Shown piece after piece: positions 33,233 through 45,384 of a stretch of 64,000 nt of DNA. A model generated the notes under the pieces. It did not search any database and was not told the DNA's origin. It was given only the letters and a program-made list of their open reading frames with translations. Where the stretch lies: positions 620,001-684,000 of the forward strand of contig NGZR01000004.1 in the NCBI GenBank assembly GCA_002197995.1. Reading direction: 5' to 3'. The stretch comes from Gaeumannomyces sp. JS-464. Taxonomy: Eukaryota; Ascomycota; Sordariomycetes; Magnaporthales; Magnaporthaceae. The stretch's first letter is position 1; every line of letters starts with the position of its first letter. The translations under genes were made by a program, and so were the position numbers.

Positions 33233-36209
33233 TTAGCTGTAGGGAATGCAAACGTCGATCCAGCTGCCCAGGTAGTCCAGCCGGTTCGAGTGCCTCTCCT
33301 CCCTCCGGTATATCTCCTCAAACTCGGCGTACGACAGCTTCCCCCACCCGCCCCGTTGCCTCTGCTCCTGCTCAGCAAGGTCCAACCGCTTCCACTCAAC
33401 GAGCATGTACCGCGGGAACATGTTCACGTTGGCCGCGTCGTCCTCGTCGTGTGAGCCGGCATCCGACTCCCCATCCCGCGCCCTGTCGACTCGACGTCTT
33501 CTGCCGATGTCGACTCGCCCGAATATTCGGACTCGGCGCCCGCGTTGGAGGTCCCGAGAATGACCGTCCTGCCAACGGTTGCTGGCGACGAAGTGGTAGT
33601 GCCTGCCGACCGCGCCAGGTCCGCGTCGCTGTTGGGGCGGAACTGGGCATGGTCGGATCGTGTGGCCGAGTCTCGGTCTGGTTGCCTTCTGGTTGCTGCT
33701 CTTCGGGCGGAATGTCGCCATCCTGCTCATAGTTGGCAGGCTCCTCGTAGATACTCGCTACCTCTGAATTTGCGGCATCGCCATCGACTAGGACGGTCGC
33801 CTCTTGGCGCGGACCATTTTCCCGCGCGTGCCCTGCAGTGTCCGAAGACGTGACGGTCTGCGCCTCCTGAGTAGGAGCACGGGCATCCTCCTCACGGTTT
33901 TCTTGCTGGGGCGCGTTGGAACTGGTCGGCTGGTCCTGATGCTGCTGCTTCTTCCCATCCTCCTCGTCCAAGTTGATCGACTCAAAGTATTTTCGGTACC
34001 TGCGGCGGTCCTCGCGGGTTGAAGCAGCCCTGACCGCCAGATCCTCCTTTTTCTTAAAAAGGACGTCGAGCAGCTCGTTGAAGGCCTGCTGCGTCACCTG
34101 GTACAAGATCTCTTTGCCTGCGTCCCTCTCCGCATCCGGGATCTCCATCCCGCCCCATCGCTCGGGCACGCTTCGGGAGGAGGTCGAAGGATTCGACCTG
34201 ATTTCGTAGTCATCCGTCTCCTCCGCGAAGCGAACCTTGGACGACGAGCGCGACCTCGGCGACATTGTATCTTGTCCTTTGTTGGGCTTGGAGCTGTGGC
34301 GGCCTCGGCCTCGGCCGCATCCACCAGGACGTCATCCTTGGGATTCCAGCCTTCCGGGGCGTTGGCGCCTTCCTCCTCATCGAGGTAGAACTGCCGTCGC
34401 TTCCATCGCTCATGCAGCTTCTTCCGAGCCGCAAGCCTGGTCTTCTTTGTGACTCGCAGTCGATGCGTTCCGTCGTATAGTTTCGGATCCGCGTGGTAAG
34501 GCATGCTGCCAAAGTCTTCGTCAGGGTGCCGAGACGGATCCGAAGGGTCACCACCGGGGGAACTGGTCGCCCAGGGTCCATGTCCTGGTCCCCGTTGGTC
34601 TCTGGCCCCTCACGCTCGCGTTCCTCCAGTAGTGCAGGAAGCTGTCCAGAGTATTACGCGGTCGGTCGTCCAGCACGGCTGAGAGCTCCGCAGTGCTCTC
34701 GGCGGGTTGAGCAGCCCATCAAAATACCTCGATCCCGCGTCGCCCCCTCGCGGGATTGTGGCCCCGCAGTGTCGGGGAGAACATGGGCTCGGCAAAGAAG
34801 GGCTGCGGGCTGCCGCGTTGAAGAGGCTCGTCAGGATCTCCTCTCGGCCCGACGTGTCTGGCTTGTCCTCGTTGACTGCGCCTTCGCTGCTGCCAGCCAA
34901 GGCGACGTCTCCATTGCCGTGGAAAACCTTTCCTCCTGCACTCGGTCGTGATCCGCATCCGGCACCCTACCTTCTCTGCCGAAGAGGCTACTGAGCGGCT
35001 GGCGGCTGGTGACGAGCTGATGTGCCTCGCTGCTGCTCATGACCTGGTCATCAAGGCCTCGAGGATGTACTTATGCATTGCTTGAAGAGCACGTAGTAGG
35101 CGCGGAACAAGCGTAGGAAGTCCCTCCGGTCGACATAGCCGTCCCTATCGACGTCGTAGCCTCGAAAATTCGCCTCAGTTTGTCGGGCGCTTCCGGTATG
35201 CCAGGCCGTGAAGGAACTCGGAGAAGCCAATCAGGTGTCGTTGTTGGTGTCGTAGAAGGCAAACATACGGTCGTGGATCAGGTTGGGCGCGGCGTGGCGG
35301 TAGCCGCCCGAGGGCACGAGGCAGCGCTCAAAGGTGCGGCGGTCCATCGCCAGGCCCAGGTCGTCGGGTCCTCGCGCCACTCGGTGTTGGCGATGAAGGT
35401 CCACTGCTCCCAGAAGGCCTCCAGCTCCGGGCGTTCGAAGCCGGTCTCGCGGGAAAGCTTGACCATCAGGGGGTGCGGCAGGTTCCGGATGCAGGTGTCA
35501 GGGTCGCCCGGGTAGACGACAGGCTGCATCTGGCGCGGGCCGAAGGGCGGAGCAGGGATTTTGACTTTGTAGAAGATGTGCGTCTTGATGTGCATGCCCT
35601 GGACTCGCACGTCTCGCACAGGTCGAAGTCGGCGCAGTTGGCGCAGCGGTAGCGGACGCCGCGGATGGGCACTATGCCGCAGGCGTTGCAGGCGCAGCCG
35701 CGGTGCACGTAGGCGTTGCGACGGGCGTTATCCTCCGACACCCGGAACAAGAGACTGACGATGTTCTGGCCGGAGCGGGGTTGGTTCAGCGGCTGCGAGT
35801 CCTCCCACCACTCCCCGCCGAGGTCCTCTGCCGTGGTCTCGCCGTCGGGCTGGGGCTGGAAGCCGCGGGGCTCGCCCAGCAAGCTTCCCGACTCGGCGGT
35901 CGCATCGCGGCGGTCGTTCTGGTTGTGGTTTTCGTCGGGGCGGTTCTCGTCGCCGTGCTCGGCGCTCGACACGGAGGCCCTGGAGGCCGTCGACCCGCGA
36001 CGAGAGCGGCGCGAGGTGCGCTGGCGGGACCGGCGGCGGACGGCGTTGCTACGGTGTAGACCACCCGGGCCGCTCCCGGCAGCGGGCGACGCGGTGGCGG
36101 CGGTGCGTAGAAGATAGATGCTAACTGTGAGGGCGGCAACGGCCGAGATGATGGCGAGGGCAAAGCGCGACCTCGCCAGGGTGGTGGCAGACGAGCTTGA
36201 CGGATCCAT
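33233..36209 (-). CDS. ZZ-type zinc finger and EF-hand protein, reading frame broken many times
   Basis: The minus strand from ATG at 36209 to TAA at 33235-33233. The N terminus has one membrane segment (FALAIISAVAALTVSIYLL). A ZZ finger follows near residues 165-215 (HRGCACNACGIVPIRGVRYR, CANCADFDLCETCES, HIKTHIFYKVKIP), then two EF-hands: FAFYDTNNDT-LIGFSEF and the canonical DVDRDGYVDRRDFLRLF. The C-terminal half is acidic and disordered, with RYRKYFESINLDEEDGK and ending VEWKRLDLAEQEQRQRGGW, LDYLGSWIDVCIPYS. To read this continuously at least twelve single-base corrections are needed between about 35610 and 33500, nearly all a base missing from a run of two to six. The protein sequence between breaks is well conserved, so consensus error is likelier than a decayed gene, though the density exceeds that of neighbouring genes. 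Calcium- and zinc-dependent scaffolding is inferred. Confidence 0.75.
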
Positions 36210-36836
36210 CGTGCTCTGCCGCAGGTCTGAGTTCTGGCTGCTGTGCTACATTGACTGGCTGCGGGAAGGGCCGGTGGCGAGAAGAAAACGAAAGCTCGCG
36301 GATCAGCAGGGCATGAGGTTGACCACCACCACCACATGCATGTTCGTGGGCTGTTGCGCTGTCTGCTCCAATCAATGCGGCTTCGAGCTGTCGACTTTTC
36401 CATCCAATTGATGCGGCAGGACCGCCACTTGTGCTGTGTGGCCCGTGCTTGCTTGCATGTCTCAGCGCGTCCAGCGGACTGTGGGGCCTGGGGCAGGCAG
36501 CTCCCGCCATCGGCAATTGCCCCATGCAGCATGGACGTCGCGTGCTGTTCAGCGTGTGTGCGCTTCCGCTCATCCCATCTGGCTGATTTCTCCAACCTCG
36601 GCTCGGCTGGGGCTGGCCGGCAACCCTCCATCCCAAAACCAGACCAGACCCTGGATGCGCGCCAGAAACCCCAATGCGCCGAACTTGACGACGCCTCGAC
36701 TCAGCTCCAGTTGCTCTTCCATTCAGCTGATTGCTGAACTGGCCCTCTGGCGTGTTCCCTGGAGAGCCATGAGACTGGCTGCACCCCGAGAACAAACAAT
36801 CCCCTGCCCGAACGAGCGAGCCCCTGAGGGACCCCC
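36210..36836. other. Divergent promoter region, ZZ/EF-hand gene and PEX2
   Basis: 627 bases between two start codons; no additional gene seen. Confidence 0.5.
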
Positions 36837-38325
36837 ATGACGACGCCGCCCTCATTCGCCGAGGCGCAAGCCCGCCTTGCCGCCCGCCGACAAAAGCGCG
36901 AGGCCGAGGCCAGGGCGCGACGCCGCCGCTCTATCCGCCTCCCGCCTGCGCCGCCACATCGCCCAGACGAACTCGTCATCACCGCTGCTACGGAGCCTGG
37001 GCGCGTCGGTCCTGTCCTTCTGGGATGCCGCGACGTCGCGCGAGGGCACGCGCCCGTCCTTCCGCGTCGGCCAGGTCGATGCCGAGCTGCTGGACGAGGA
37101 GCTGCTGGGCCTGCTGCGTGGCCAAGTCGGCGAGGCGCTGAAATACCTGGGCGGCGGCGGCGGCACCGCCAGGCTGGGCGACGACTGGGCCCCCGAGATC
37201 CTGCTCGTGCTCCGCGCCGTCCTCTTCAAGCTCACCGTTTGGGATCACGACGCCACCTACGGCGCGGCGCTCCAGAACCTCAAATACACGGACGCGAGGA
37301 AAGACGGTCCGCTCCTGTACCCACCGTCCAGGCTACAAAAGTCGCTGTATGGCGCCGTCACCGTGGGCGGAAAATACCTCTGGACAAAGTGGGAGGATTG
37401 GCTCATAGGGCAAGACAACGGATACGACGCTCCAGCACCAAGGGTACAACGGTTCACGCGCCTCACCTCGATAGCGTCCAATGTGCACGCCGCGGCAGCG
37501 CTCGCCTCGTTCCTGGCATTTTTGGTTCAGGGCCGCTATCGGACGCTGCTCGATCGGCTGCTACGCATGAGGCTCGCGCCGCCGACCAGCCAGGTCAGCC
37601 GGGAGGTTTCGTTTGAATATCTCAACCGACAGCTTGTCTGGCACGCCATGACAGAATTTCTACTCTTCTTCCTTCCACTGATCGGCATCAAGCGCTGGCG
37701 CAAGTGGTTCACGCGGGTCTGGAGGCGGACAAAGGAGGTCGTCACGGCGGGCGCGACGGATGACGGCCAAGGGCAAAAGGAGAAGAAGGGAGAGCTCGCG
37801 TTCCTGCCCGAGAGGACGTGCGGCATTTGCTACCACGACCAAAACTCGGGCCAGAGCACCGAGAACGAGGTGTTGGCGGCGGCCGCGTCCAGCGGTGTGG
37901 TGGGCTCGGCGCAAACGGACGTGACCAACCCCTACGAGACGATACCCTGCGGCTGCGTCTATTGCTTCGTCTGCCTGGCTACGCGGCTCGAGCGCGAGGA
38001 GGGCGAGGGCTGGACGTGCCTGCGCTGCGGTGAGCTCGTCAAGGAGTGCCGGCCCTGGAACGGAGACGTGCTCGAGCCGCCTTCATCGGCCAGGGCGAGG
38101 TCTCCGGGCGCCAAGGCTGTTTCATTCGCGGACGACGTCGTGGACGCCGCGTCTAACCGGTCCCGGTCCGCATCCCCGGACCTGCGCAGGCTGGAGCCGG
38201 AGGCTATGGCAGACGGAGAGGCCGAGTCGAGCCAGGTCATCGTCGACAAGGGCGATAGCTCAGGAGAAGATGACTCGGAGGCTTACGAGGAGGAAGAGGA
38301 TGAGCTCGGCGAGGACATGATGTAA
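36837..38325 (+). CDS. PEX2: Peroxin 2, RING-finger ubiquitin ligase of the peroxisome
   Basis: PEX2 forms, with PEX10 and PEX12, the membrane RING complex that ubiquitinates import receptors such as PEX5 and PEX20. The body from base 36940 is intact: LLRSLGASVLSFWDAATS, VGQVDAELLDEELLGLL, VLRAVLFKLTVWDHDATYGA, ALQNLKYTDAR and VGGKYLWTKWEDWL are PEX2 signatures, followed by membrane segments (HAAAALASFLAFLVQGRY, MTEFLLFFLPLIGI). The RING is CGICY, ETIPCGCVYCFVCLATRL and WTCLRCGELV, near residues 330-395. A long acidic Ser-rich tail follows. The N terminus MTTPPSFAEAQARLAARRQK starts at 36837 in another frame and needs one base removed near 36935 (about 495 aa). If that is rejected, the continuous frame offers a start at 36877. 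Confidence 0.88.
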
Positions 38326-39081
38326 TGAAGTTGGCGTTTCTATGTACATATATATCCTGTAGCCAGCTTGAAGGCCAGTGTTCATCTTTCTGGGATGGCG
38401 AGAGATGGCGCGATCAAAGGCGTTATTAATATTTGAACTTGATATTCTTTGACGGCCTAAGCAGGGGCTGTTAGGAATCTGTTGTTAGTTGATAGAATCC
38501 CTCCTGCTCTTTGTCAAGGCGCCTAGTTGGTACGAGGCGAGATCTCACCCTCCATTACACAAAGCACGAGAGTTTTGGCATCCGTCATGTTCTGCGAACA
38601 GCACAGGGCCCCTACATGCATGGTGGGTTTGCGGCCAGCGCCCAAACTGGGTCCAAAGCGCCGCGCAAATAACCCAGCAGGGGTCAGCACTTTAGCTCAC
38701 ATCAATACGGCGACGAATCTGGAGGGTTCCAGAGACAATCGCCGGATCTGGAAAATTCGTGCCCAACCAACAGCAATAAAAAAAAACGTGTGGTCTGGCC
38801 TAACGACGTCACACAAGGAGGCTTTCGCATCAGACTGTCGCGCTGGTACAAGTGCTTTTGGGATCACAGGATATAGAAACGCGAGTGCCTGGTATCCTCC
38901 AGCGGCTGCCTTTCCTGGTTCCAAATCACTAGGAATCGAGACCAAGAAAAAAAAAAAAAAAAAGGAAAGAAAAGAAAATCCGAGGCGATGAGTCCCATGC
39001 CCTGCTAGGTTTCCAGGGCCCGACAATCGGTACGGAGCATCAGGGCTTAAGGCGCAACCCGAAACCGACGCGCCGGCCACG
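38326..39081. other. Intergenic, no gene seen
   Basis: Between PEX2 and the polytopic membrane gene. Contains an A17 run at 38947-38963. No conserved frame. Confidence 0.5.
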
Positions 39082-41413
39082 ATGCCTTCCTTCTTCTCGT
39101 TCCAGCAGGGCGATGAGGAGTCGGAGCGGCACAACCCGGACGCGTCGCCGCTCCTCGGCCGCTTCCGCGCCGTACCTCGCTTCCTCCCTGGCGACCAGCA
39201 CCACCTCCACCCCTCCTCGCGCCACCACTCCCAGCACCAGAGCCGCCGCCCGGGGGACCGGCAAGGCAGCTACCGCGCATCCAGCAACCTCCTCTCCGCG
39301 GCCAACGCCAGGAACAGTGTGCACGTCGGCTACGGCGCGCTGCTGGCCGCGCAGCTCGAGGCCGAAGCCGAAGCCGAAGCCGAGGGCGGCGACGGCAGCG
39401 TCGATGGCTCCGACTACTACGACGACGACTACTATGCCCAGAGCATCCTGTCCCGCGCTGTCCGGAGGGCGTGGCGCACCCTCGACGAGCTGTGGATCAC
39501 GCCGCGGCCTGGCCCGGTCCGCAAGGTCGTCGACAAGTGGTGGAGCCGCTGGGCCCTCCTCGTCGTGCTGCCCGCGTTCCTGGCCGTCGGCTGGTGCGCC
39601 CTCCCGTTCCCGCAGTACCCTGCCGGGGCTGGACGACCCGCGCAACCCGGCGCCTGGCACGGGGACACCGCCGCCGTCTCGCAAGCGGCCCGGTCACGGG
39701 GCCGCGAGGGTCCAGGTCAACTTTTGGTTTTTCCTGTTTGTGTTTTACGGGTTTTACAACCTGACTGCTTTAGGTGAGTGCTTACAGTCGTTCTGGGCGG
39801 GTTTGGGTGGGTGCTGACTTTTCTCCTCAGTGTACGTGCTCTTATCCCCGCCATGTGTTCTTCCTGTTTGGGACGCTGGCATGCCGCTACCTCTTTGAAG
39901 ATTGACCCGACTTAACCTATTCCTGCAGCTGGATCACGAAAGTGTTTAATCTCTATAACCTGAACTGGTACGCGCTTCCTCCAGCCAGTTTTCACTCACT
40001 CTCTCTGTGCCTGAATGTCCCCTCACTGACCGAATGTGCAGGTGGCCCAAAACTCTGGGGTTCCCCATCACCATAACCTTGATAGGCATAGTGTCTATAG
40101 CAGCTCCAATCCCTGTCTACCTGCTGCCCGAGACTCGTTGGATCACTATGCACAATACGGCTTGGATTTCGTGGACATTCTGCCTTATGGCAATGCCCGT
40201 CGCCATCGCCTTCATCATCCTCATGACCAACGAGCGGCACCTCGGCCTGCGCAACTCGCTGTCCGAGACCCAGCGCATCTTCACGTCATCGTGGTGGACA
40301 GGCGAGGCCGACACCTCTCATCCTCTCCCCGGAGGGACCAGCGCCGCCGGCCGGGGCTCCAGCGCGACTCGTTCGACCTGGACGCCGCCATGCTGCAGGT
40401 CTCGTCGCCAGGTGACGAGCGGGCCCGCCGTCCGGCAACATCGCTCCCTGTGCGGCTCCGCCGGCGCTGGCTCCCCGCGAGCTTTGTGCGCTTCGTGTGG
40501 TTCTGCATGGCCTTGCTCATCGGGCTGCTCGCGTACGTCATCGGGGAGGCCTACGCCGAAATCTACCTGAGCACATTGCCGCATAATAACTTTGAAACCA
40601 TCGTCTACGTTTACGGCTGGATCACCACCGTTTACCTCCTCGACGGGCTTACCGGTTGGATCTTGGGCGGGAATGAAGGCGAGAGGGTTGGGTCTTACCC
40701 CCTGAGCTGGATTTTTAAACTGTGAGAACACCTGCTTAAAATTACCCACCGCAAAGTCAGTCCGTGCTAACAGGCCCTCCTCCCCGCAGGTACTTCATGC
40801 TCACGTACCAAACCTACGTGCGCGCGCTGTACGCCCGGCTGCGCTCTCCCTCGCAGTTCGTCCTGCTGCAGGTGCTCTCCTCGACGACCCTCATTGTCCT
40901 GACCCCGCTGACCCTGTCGGCCACCTTCCACTGGCTCCTGACGATCCTGGGCCTCAACGGGCAGAGCTACGGCGCCTATCAGAAGCTGGGCGTGCGCAAC
41001 GTTTTTATCCGCTTCGTGGCCGAGAACGCATCCATGATGGCGTTCCTGGCCTCCGTCGCCATCCTGCACTTTGGCCCCAACCGCGACGTGTACCCCTATT
41101 TTTCGTTCGACGACGACGACGTCGACGCCGAGGACGGCGGCTACAACTTTGCCCTGACGCTCAGCGCCTCGAGCATCACGTGGGCCTGCGAGCTGACGGC
41201 GTCGTTCGTCGTCGCCGGCCTCATCCGCTGGATCTACGGCATCAGCGTCGTCGTCTCGAGGGCAAGCTCGACCTGGCCGTCTGGCCCGAGCTTCTCCCGA
41301 CCAGCGTGGCTGTTGTCCTGCACGTGCTGCAGAACATGTTCTTTTCCATCATCCGCCTGCGGTTCCCCGGCACTGGCAGTGTCGGGGCGAGTATCGCGTC
41401 GCTCGTCCTATGA
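39082..41413 (+). CDS. Polytopic membrane protein, family not recognised
   Basis: Multi-exon gene starting MPSFFSFQQGDEESERHNPD. Exon 1 runs to 39773 (donor GTGAGT) and includes RRAWRTLDELWITPRPGPVR, a first TM (WALLVVLPAFLAVGW) and VQVNFWFFLFVFYGFYNLTA. Later exons give KVFNLYNLNW joined to WPKTLGFPITITLIGIV, an intron 40722-40789, and an exon 40790-41413 beginning YFMLTYQTYVRALYARLRSP. About nine hydrophobic segments are visible, with acidic loops (YFSFDDDDVDAEDGG). The end, WPELLPTSVAVVLHVLQNMF, FSIIRLRFPGTGS, is conserved-looking. One-base losses break the frame near 39622, 40350 and 41258, and the exon at 39831-39860 is not fully resolved. I cannot name the family; it is probably a fungal multi-pass protein of the secretory or plasma membrane. 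Confidence 0.7.
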
Positions 41414-44400
41414 GCTGCTTGGCTGCCCGAGCTGTCCCAGCATACATCCTACACTCCCTTATTTTTTTTTCTGCCTCTTTTCTGGCATTTCTCTTGTTCA
41501 TTTGTACAGACTTCATTACGCTACATCATCCTCTTTCTTGATTTCAACATCGTCGTTTTTTAGGCACAGTACCCAGATACCCATTCTATTGACTCTCGCC
41601 TCGCCCCGCGCTCATATACCCAAGGTTGAGATAGCTTCTTGTACCTAATGTAATTACCGAGGAGGCATGCATCTGTCTTCAAAATCATTCCAGGCTTCTT
41701 CTGTAGAAGCAATCAGGATTGCTCGTGGAGCGCAGTCACTAGTTCTAGCTGTCTCTCGGGAAGCCGCATGATAACAAAGGAGACCAGGCTCTTGGGCCAG
41801 GAGGACATGCGTAACTACGGAAAAAGCAGCGATAATGCAGGAAGGGCGATGTCAGCTCTTTCTTTCCATAACACGGCAAACCGCCTATACGCAGAGGGAG
41901 GATCTGCAGGTAGCCGGAGGCTTGCTTCTCTGCTGTTGATGCTGCCGTGCCGCAGTGACCACTCCGGAAAAGTAGGCCTGTCTTTGTGGAGCAAACGTAC
42001 ACGAGCAAACAAGAAAAGGTGCGGGAACTGCAGCACACAATGGAGCAAACAGCCCGGACTGGACTATTGCGCATCCCTCCCGGACGAGTAGCTCCCATTT
42101 CTCACCGACTGCACGGTAATAAACATTACATATTGCCTCACAGCCTGCTGATCCTATTGCACGGCGCCGAGGGCAGCCTGACCGGTTCCCGCTCGCGAGA
42201 AAAAAAAAAAAAAAAAGAATGTGTGGTGTTGGCGCGGGGGTACATGGGCCGCGAAGCCGGGCCCGGGCCCCGCCCACTCTTCCCTTGCGTAAAGGAGGGG
42301 GATGCGGGATGGCGTCGGGGAGAAAGCAAAAAAAGGACAGGCGGACATACATGATGGGTTGTGGAGCCGATATGGCGGTGTGAAGATTTTTGATGCGACT
42401 GCTACCGCTCTATGGATGGCCGGATATACGTGGTACCTGTCTGGGTGCCAAGTGGGAGGCGTCTCCGGACGGCCGGACGGAGGTCGGGCTGCTGTCTGCT
42501 CAAGAACGAAACCCCCCATGACTCAAACTCTGGCGGCCTGTGAAAACGAGATGTGCGGAATGTGCAGCACGGGGAGAGACGGGGACCAGCCGAGACCACC
42601 CGGCCGGCCAGCCGTGAGAAAATATGAGGCAAAATAGGCCAAGCATGGTCCATAGAGGAACCTTGTCTCGGGATGCTGTTGGGGGAAATGGCGGGCTCGG
42701 TCATGGCACCCACAGCGGGTTTGCATGCTGCCATTGAATTCGTTTCCGTTGGGGCCGCCGCTGGAACGAGTGGAGCGGCTTTTGCGCCGCGCGGCGGGTT
42801 GAAACACGAGACTTACCGGGTTTTCCATGCCGCAGAGATGTGCGCCGGGCGGCATGGCGACGTTGTTCTAGACGCCGCTCTAGTCTAGACCCTTCGCCCG
42901 TCCAGGCAACGGAGGTGTCGATCACTGGAGCACTGTCCGCGGGCGCGGCTGAGGCGAATGCGTGTGAGGAAACAAAGTGTCTGCTGGCTGTGAAAAGCAA
43001 CCAAGCAGCTGCGGGACTTGCAGTGTCGTGCCGACAGGTATGTCCTAGAGAAGCACCCCGCCGTCACATCAACGCGCCCATGAAACACCGCTGCTGGAGA
43101 CCTTGGATGGAAATACACCAGTGAGACGGGCTTATCAACGAGCCCGTAATCTCTATCCACCCTTCCATCTTTCCCATACCCCGTTGAGTCATCACCAACA
43201 CCTGCTGCTGGTTCTGAATGTCTGGCATATACTAGGCTGCATCTGCATCGTATCGCACCGCCCGATGGTGGGCCCAAGATAGGCGCGGAGCCCAGGATAT
43301 TTCAAGGCAGCAAATATTGGGGCGCCGAGCCGAGCAGCCCAGAACGCGGCCGGGCCCCGGTTCCCGTCAGCGGTTTCTGCCCAGTTTCGGTCTATCAATC
43401 AAGGGCGAGCATGGATGCTGTGGGCACCACTCGTTTCGGTGGCTTACGACACGCGCCGTCTTGGCCGGCTAGTAAGAAGGATGATGTGATGCGACTCGTA
43501 CGGCTAATCAAGGGCTGGGTATACTGGGTATATTTCCGTGAAGGCTTTGGACCGGAGCAGCATGAGGCGGATGAGGAGGAGACAGGAAGTGGTGTGTTTG
43601 TGGTGTGCAAGCCAAGCCTGGCATGCGAGCTCCAAAGGGCGGTGCACGCAGAGGGAAGGAAGCCGGCCAATATGGAAGCAGACAAATCACCCCAGATGCG
43701 TCTTGCCGCGGCCGCGCACCTCCAAGCTCGCTCTGGGGCGCACAGGATTGTGAGGCGGCTGTCCGTATCGGGCACCCGATAGCCAAGCAGAGCAAAGCAT
43801 GAGATTGCGCGCTCGCGCAACAATTCACTGAGAAGCGTCTTTGGGCTGGCCAACCCCGCGGCCAACCCCACCATCCGGGTTCTCGACCTGCTGTATTGGC
43901 ACGATGGGCAACCCTGTCGAGCTGTGCATCCCACCTGTGTGCAACCCACACCACGCCGGCTTCCCACCACCACCTGTCTGCATGGCGGCTTGCCATTCGC
44001 TGTCGGAGTTGTGAGAACGACATCGACTCTCGGGGTGGAACTTGCACCGCGCCCGCCCGCGCAGAAACTCAGACGAAAGCCCTGTGTTGGCGCCAGACGG
44101 CCAGACGGGTTTGCTCCTGGAAGCCGACAGGGGCTGCAAGAGAAGCGGTGGGATCCAATCGCCTCAACTGGTGCTCGCATCTTTTTGCGGTATTCGGGAA
44201 TCGGGGGGAGAAGCCTCCCTGGTCTCTCATTCTTTGCGACACCCCCAGCAGATTCTGTTGGGCCCAAAGTCGAGCTGTGTTCCTGGCCCGGAACGGGCAC
44301 GCAATATTCCAAAGCTGTTCGCGCGTGTGTCATGGATGGGCGATGGCGTGATGGATCAACGTAGTAGAATGCCTCGGTCGCTGCTGCGGCGGCTGCTGCT

Positions 44401-45384
44401 TCTAAGAAGCCTGGCAGTTTAGCAGAAACGGGCAGCCTCCTTCAGAGAAAGTATCTTCTGCGCGTCGAACACAGAAGCCTGCAGCCGGCCTGCACCTTCC
44501 CAGCGGGCATACCCCAAGCAGACCCCCACATTCCCTTACTCTCTACACCCTCCCGCAAGACTGAGGCGGGCAGGCAGATCAGCTAATGATCGACTGGGCA
44601 GCCCTATTCATTCTTCCACGGCCATCCATCGAGCGCTTTGCCTTTGGCCCTTCTGTTTTTCACCACCACGACGAGACTGGCTCTCATTCGCTCTGCTTCT
44701 GTTTTTCTCATTTTCTTTTCTCTGTTGTTCCTTCGAGACTCTATCGCCAAGTTGAGTAGGAAGTTACCTACACACTATCGCAGAAGCCTTACTGTGTGCC
44801 GCTTCACCACCCACTTTTAAAAGATTCACAAACGATAAAAATAAAAGGGGAGCAATCACCGCGCCAGTCCCGCCTGTTCCGCAGGGTGCCGACTTACACC
44901 CACCCGGTCCAATCAAGCGCTGTGCCTGGCCTCCCGACTATCTATCTGCACACCCCCCTCCGGTCCAGACGAACGAAAAAGGAAAGAAAGAAGAGAGTGG
45001 GGAGAGAAAAAAAAAGCAAAGAAAAAAAAGAAGCTCAACCCCGCCGCGCTTTCATGCTGCTTGGTGTGATACGCAGATACGGCTAAGCACCACCACCACG
45101 CACCACCACCACGCACCACCACCAGCACCACCACCAAACAGCTCCGCTACCACCCTTTTCACACGAACACGCCAGACCGTGTCGCCTTTCACTCCCAGCC
45201 TTTCGGTCCTTTCACATAACCCCTACCTCCTTAGCAGGAAGCTACCCACGTCCACAGCCCTTGCTGTGAGCGGTCGCCCTGTTTGCCTTACCTAAGGCGC
45301 CGCGCCCTCCCTACCCCCCTGGCCCGACCCTTTTTCTTATCCGACCCTTTTCCTCCCTGCTTCGCGCCCTTCCCCTTCTTGACC
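41414..45384. other. 4 kb intergenic region without a supported gene
   Basis: Upstream of APRT. Overlapping open frames occur on both strands (the longest 312 codons, minus strand, 44333-43395), but none shows a domain or consistent coding features. Patterns: A17 at 42200-42216, CT-rich DNA at 44640-44740, A/G-rich DNA at 44980-45030, and CACCAC-type repeats at about 45088-45136. The last 100 bases before 45385 are a pyrimidine-rich leader typical of highly expressed fungal genes. Confidence 0.5.

Noticed and set aside
43395..44333. 312-codon open frame on the minus strand
   Set aside because: No domain or coding-like pattern; long frames on the plus strand overlap it, as expected by chance in GC-rich DNA.
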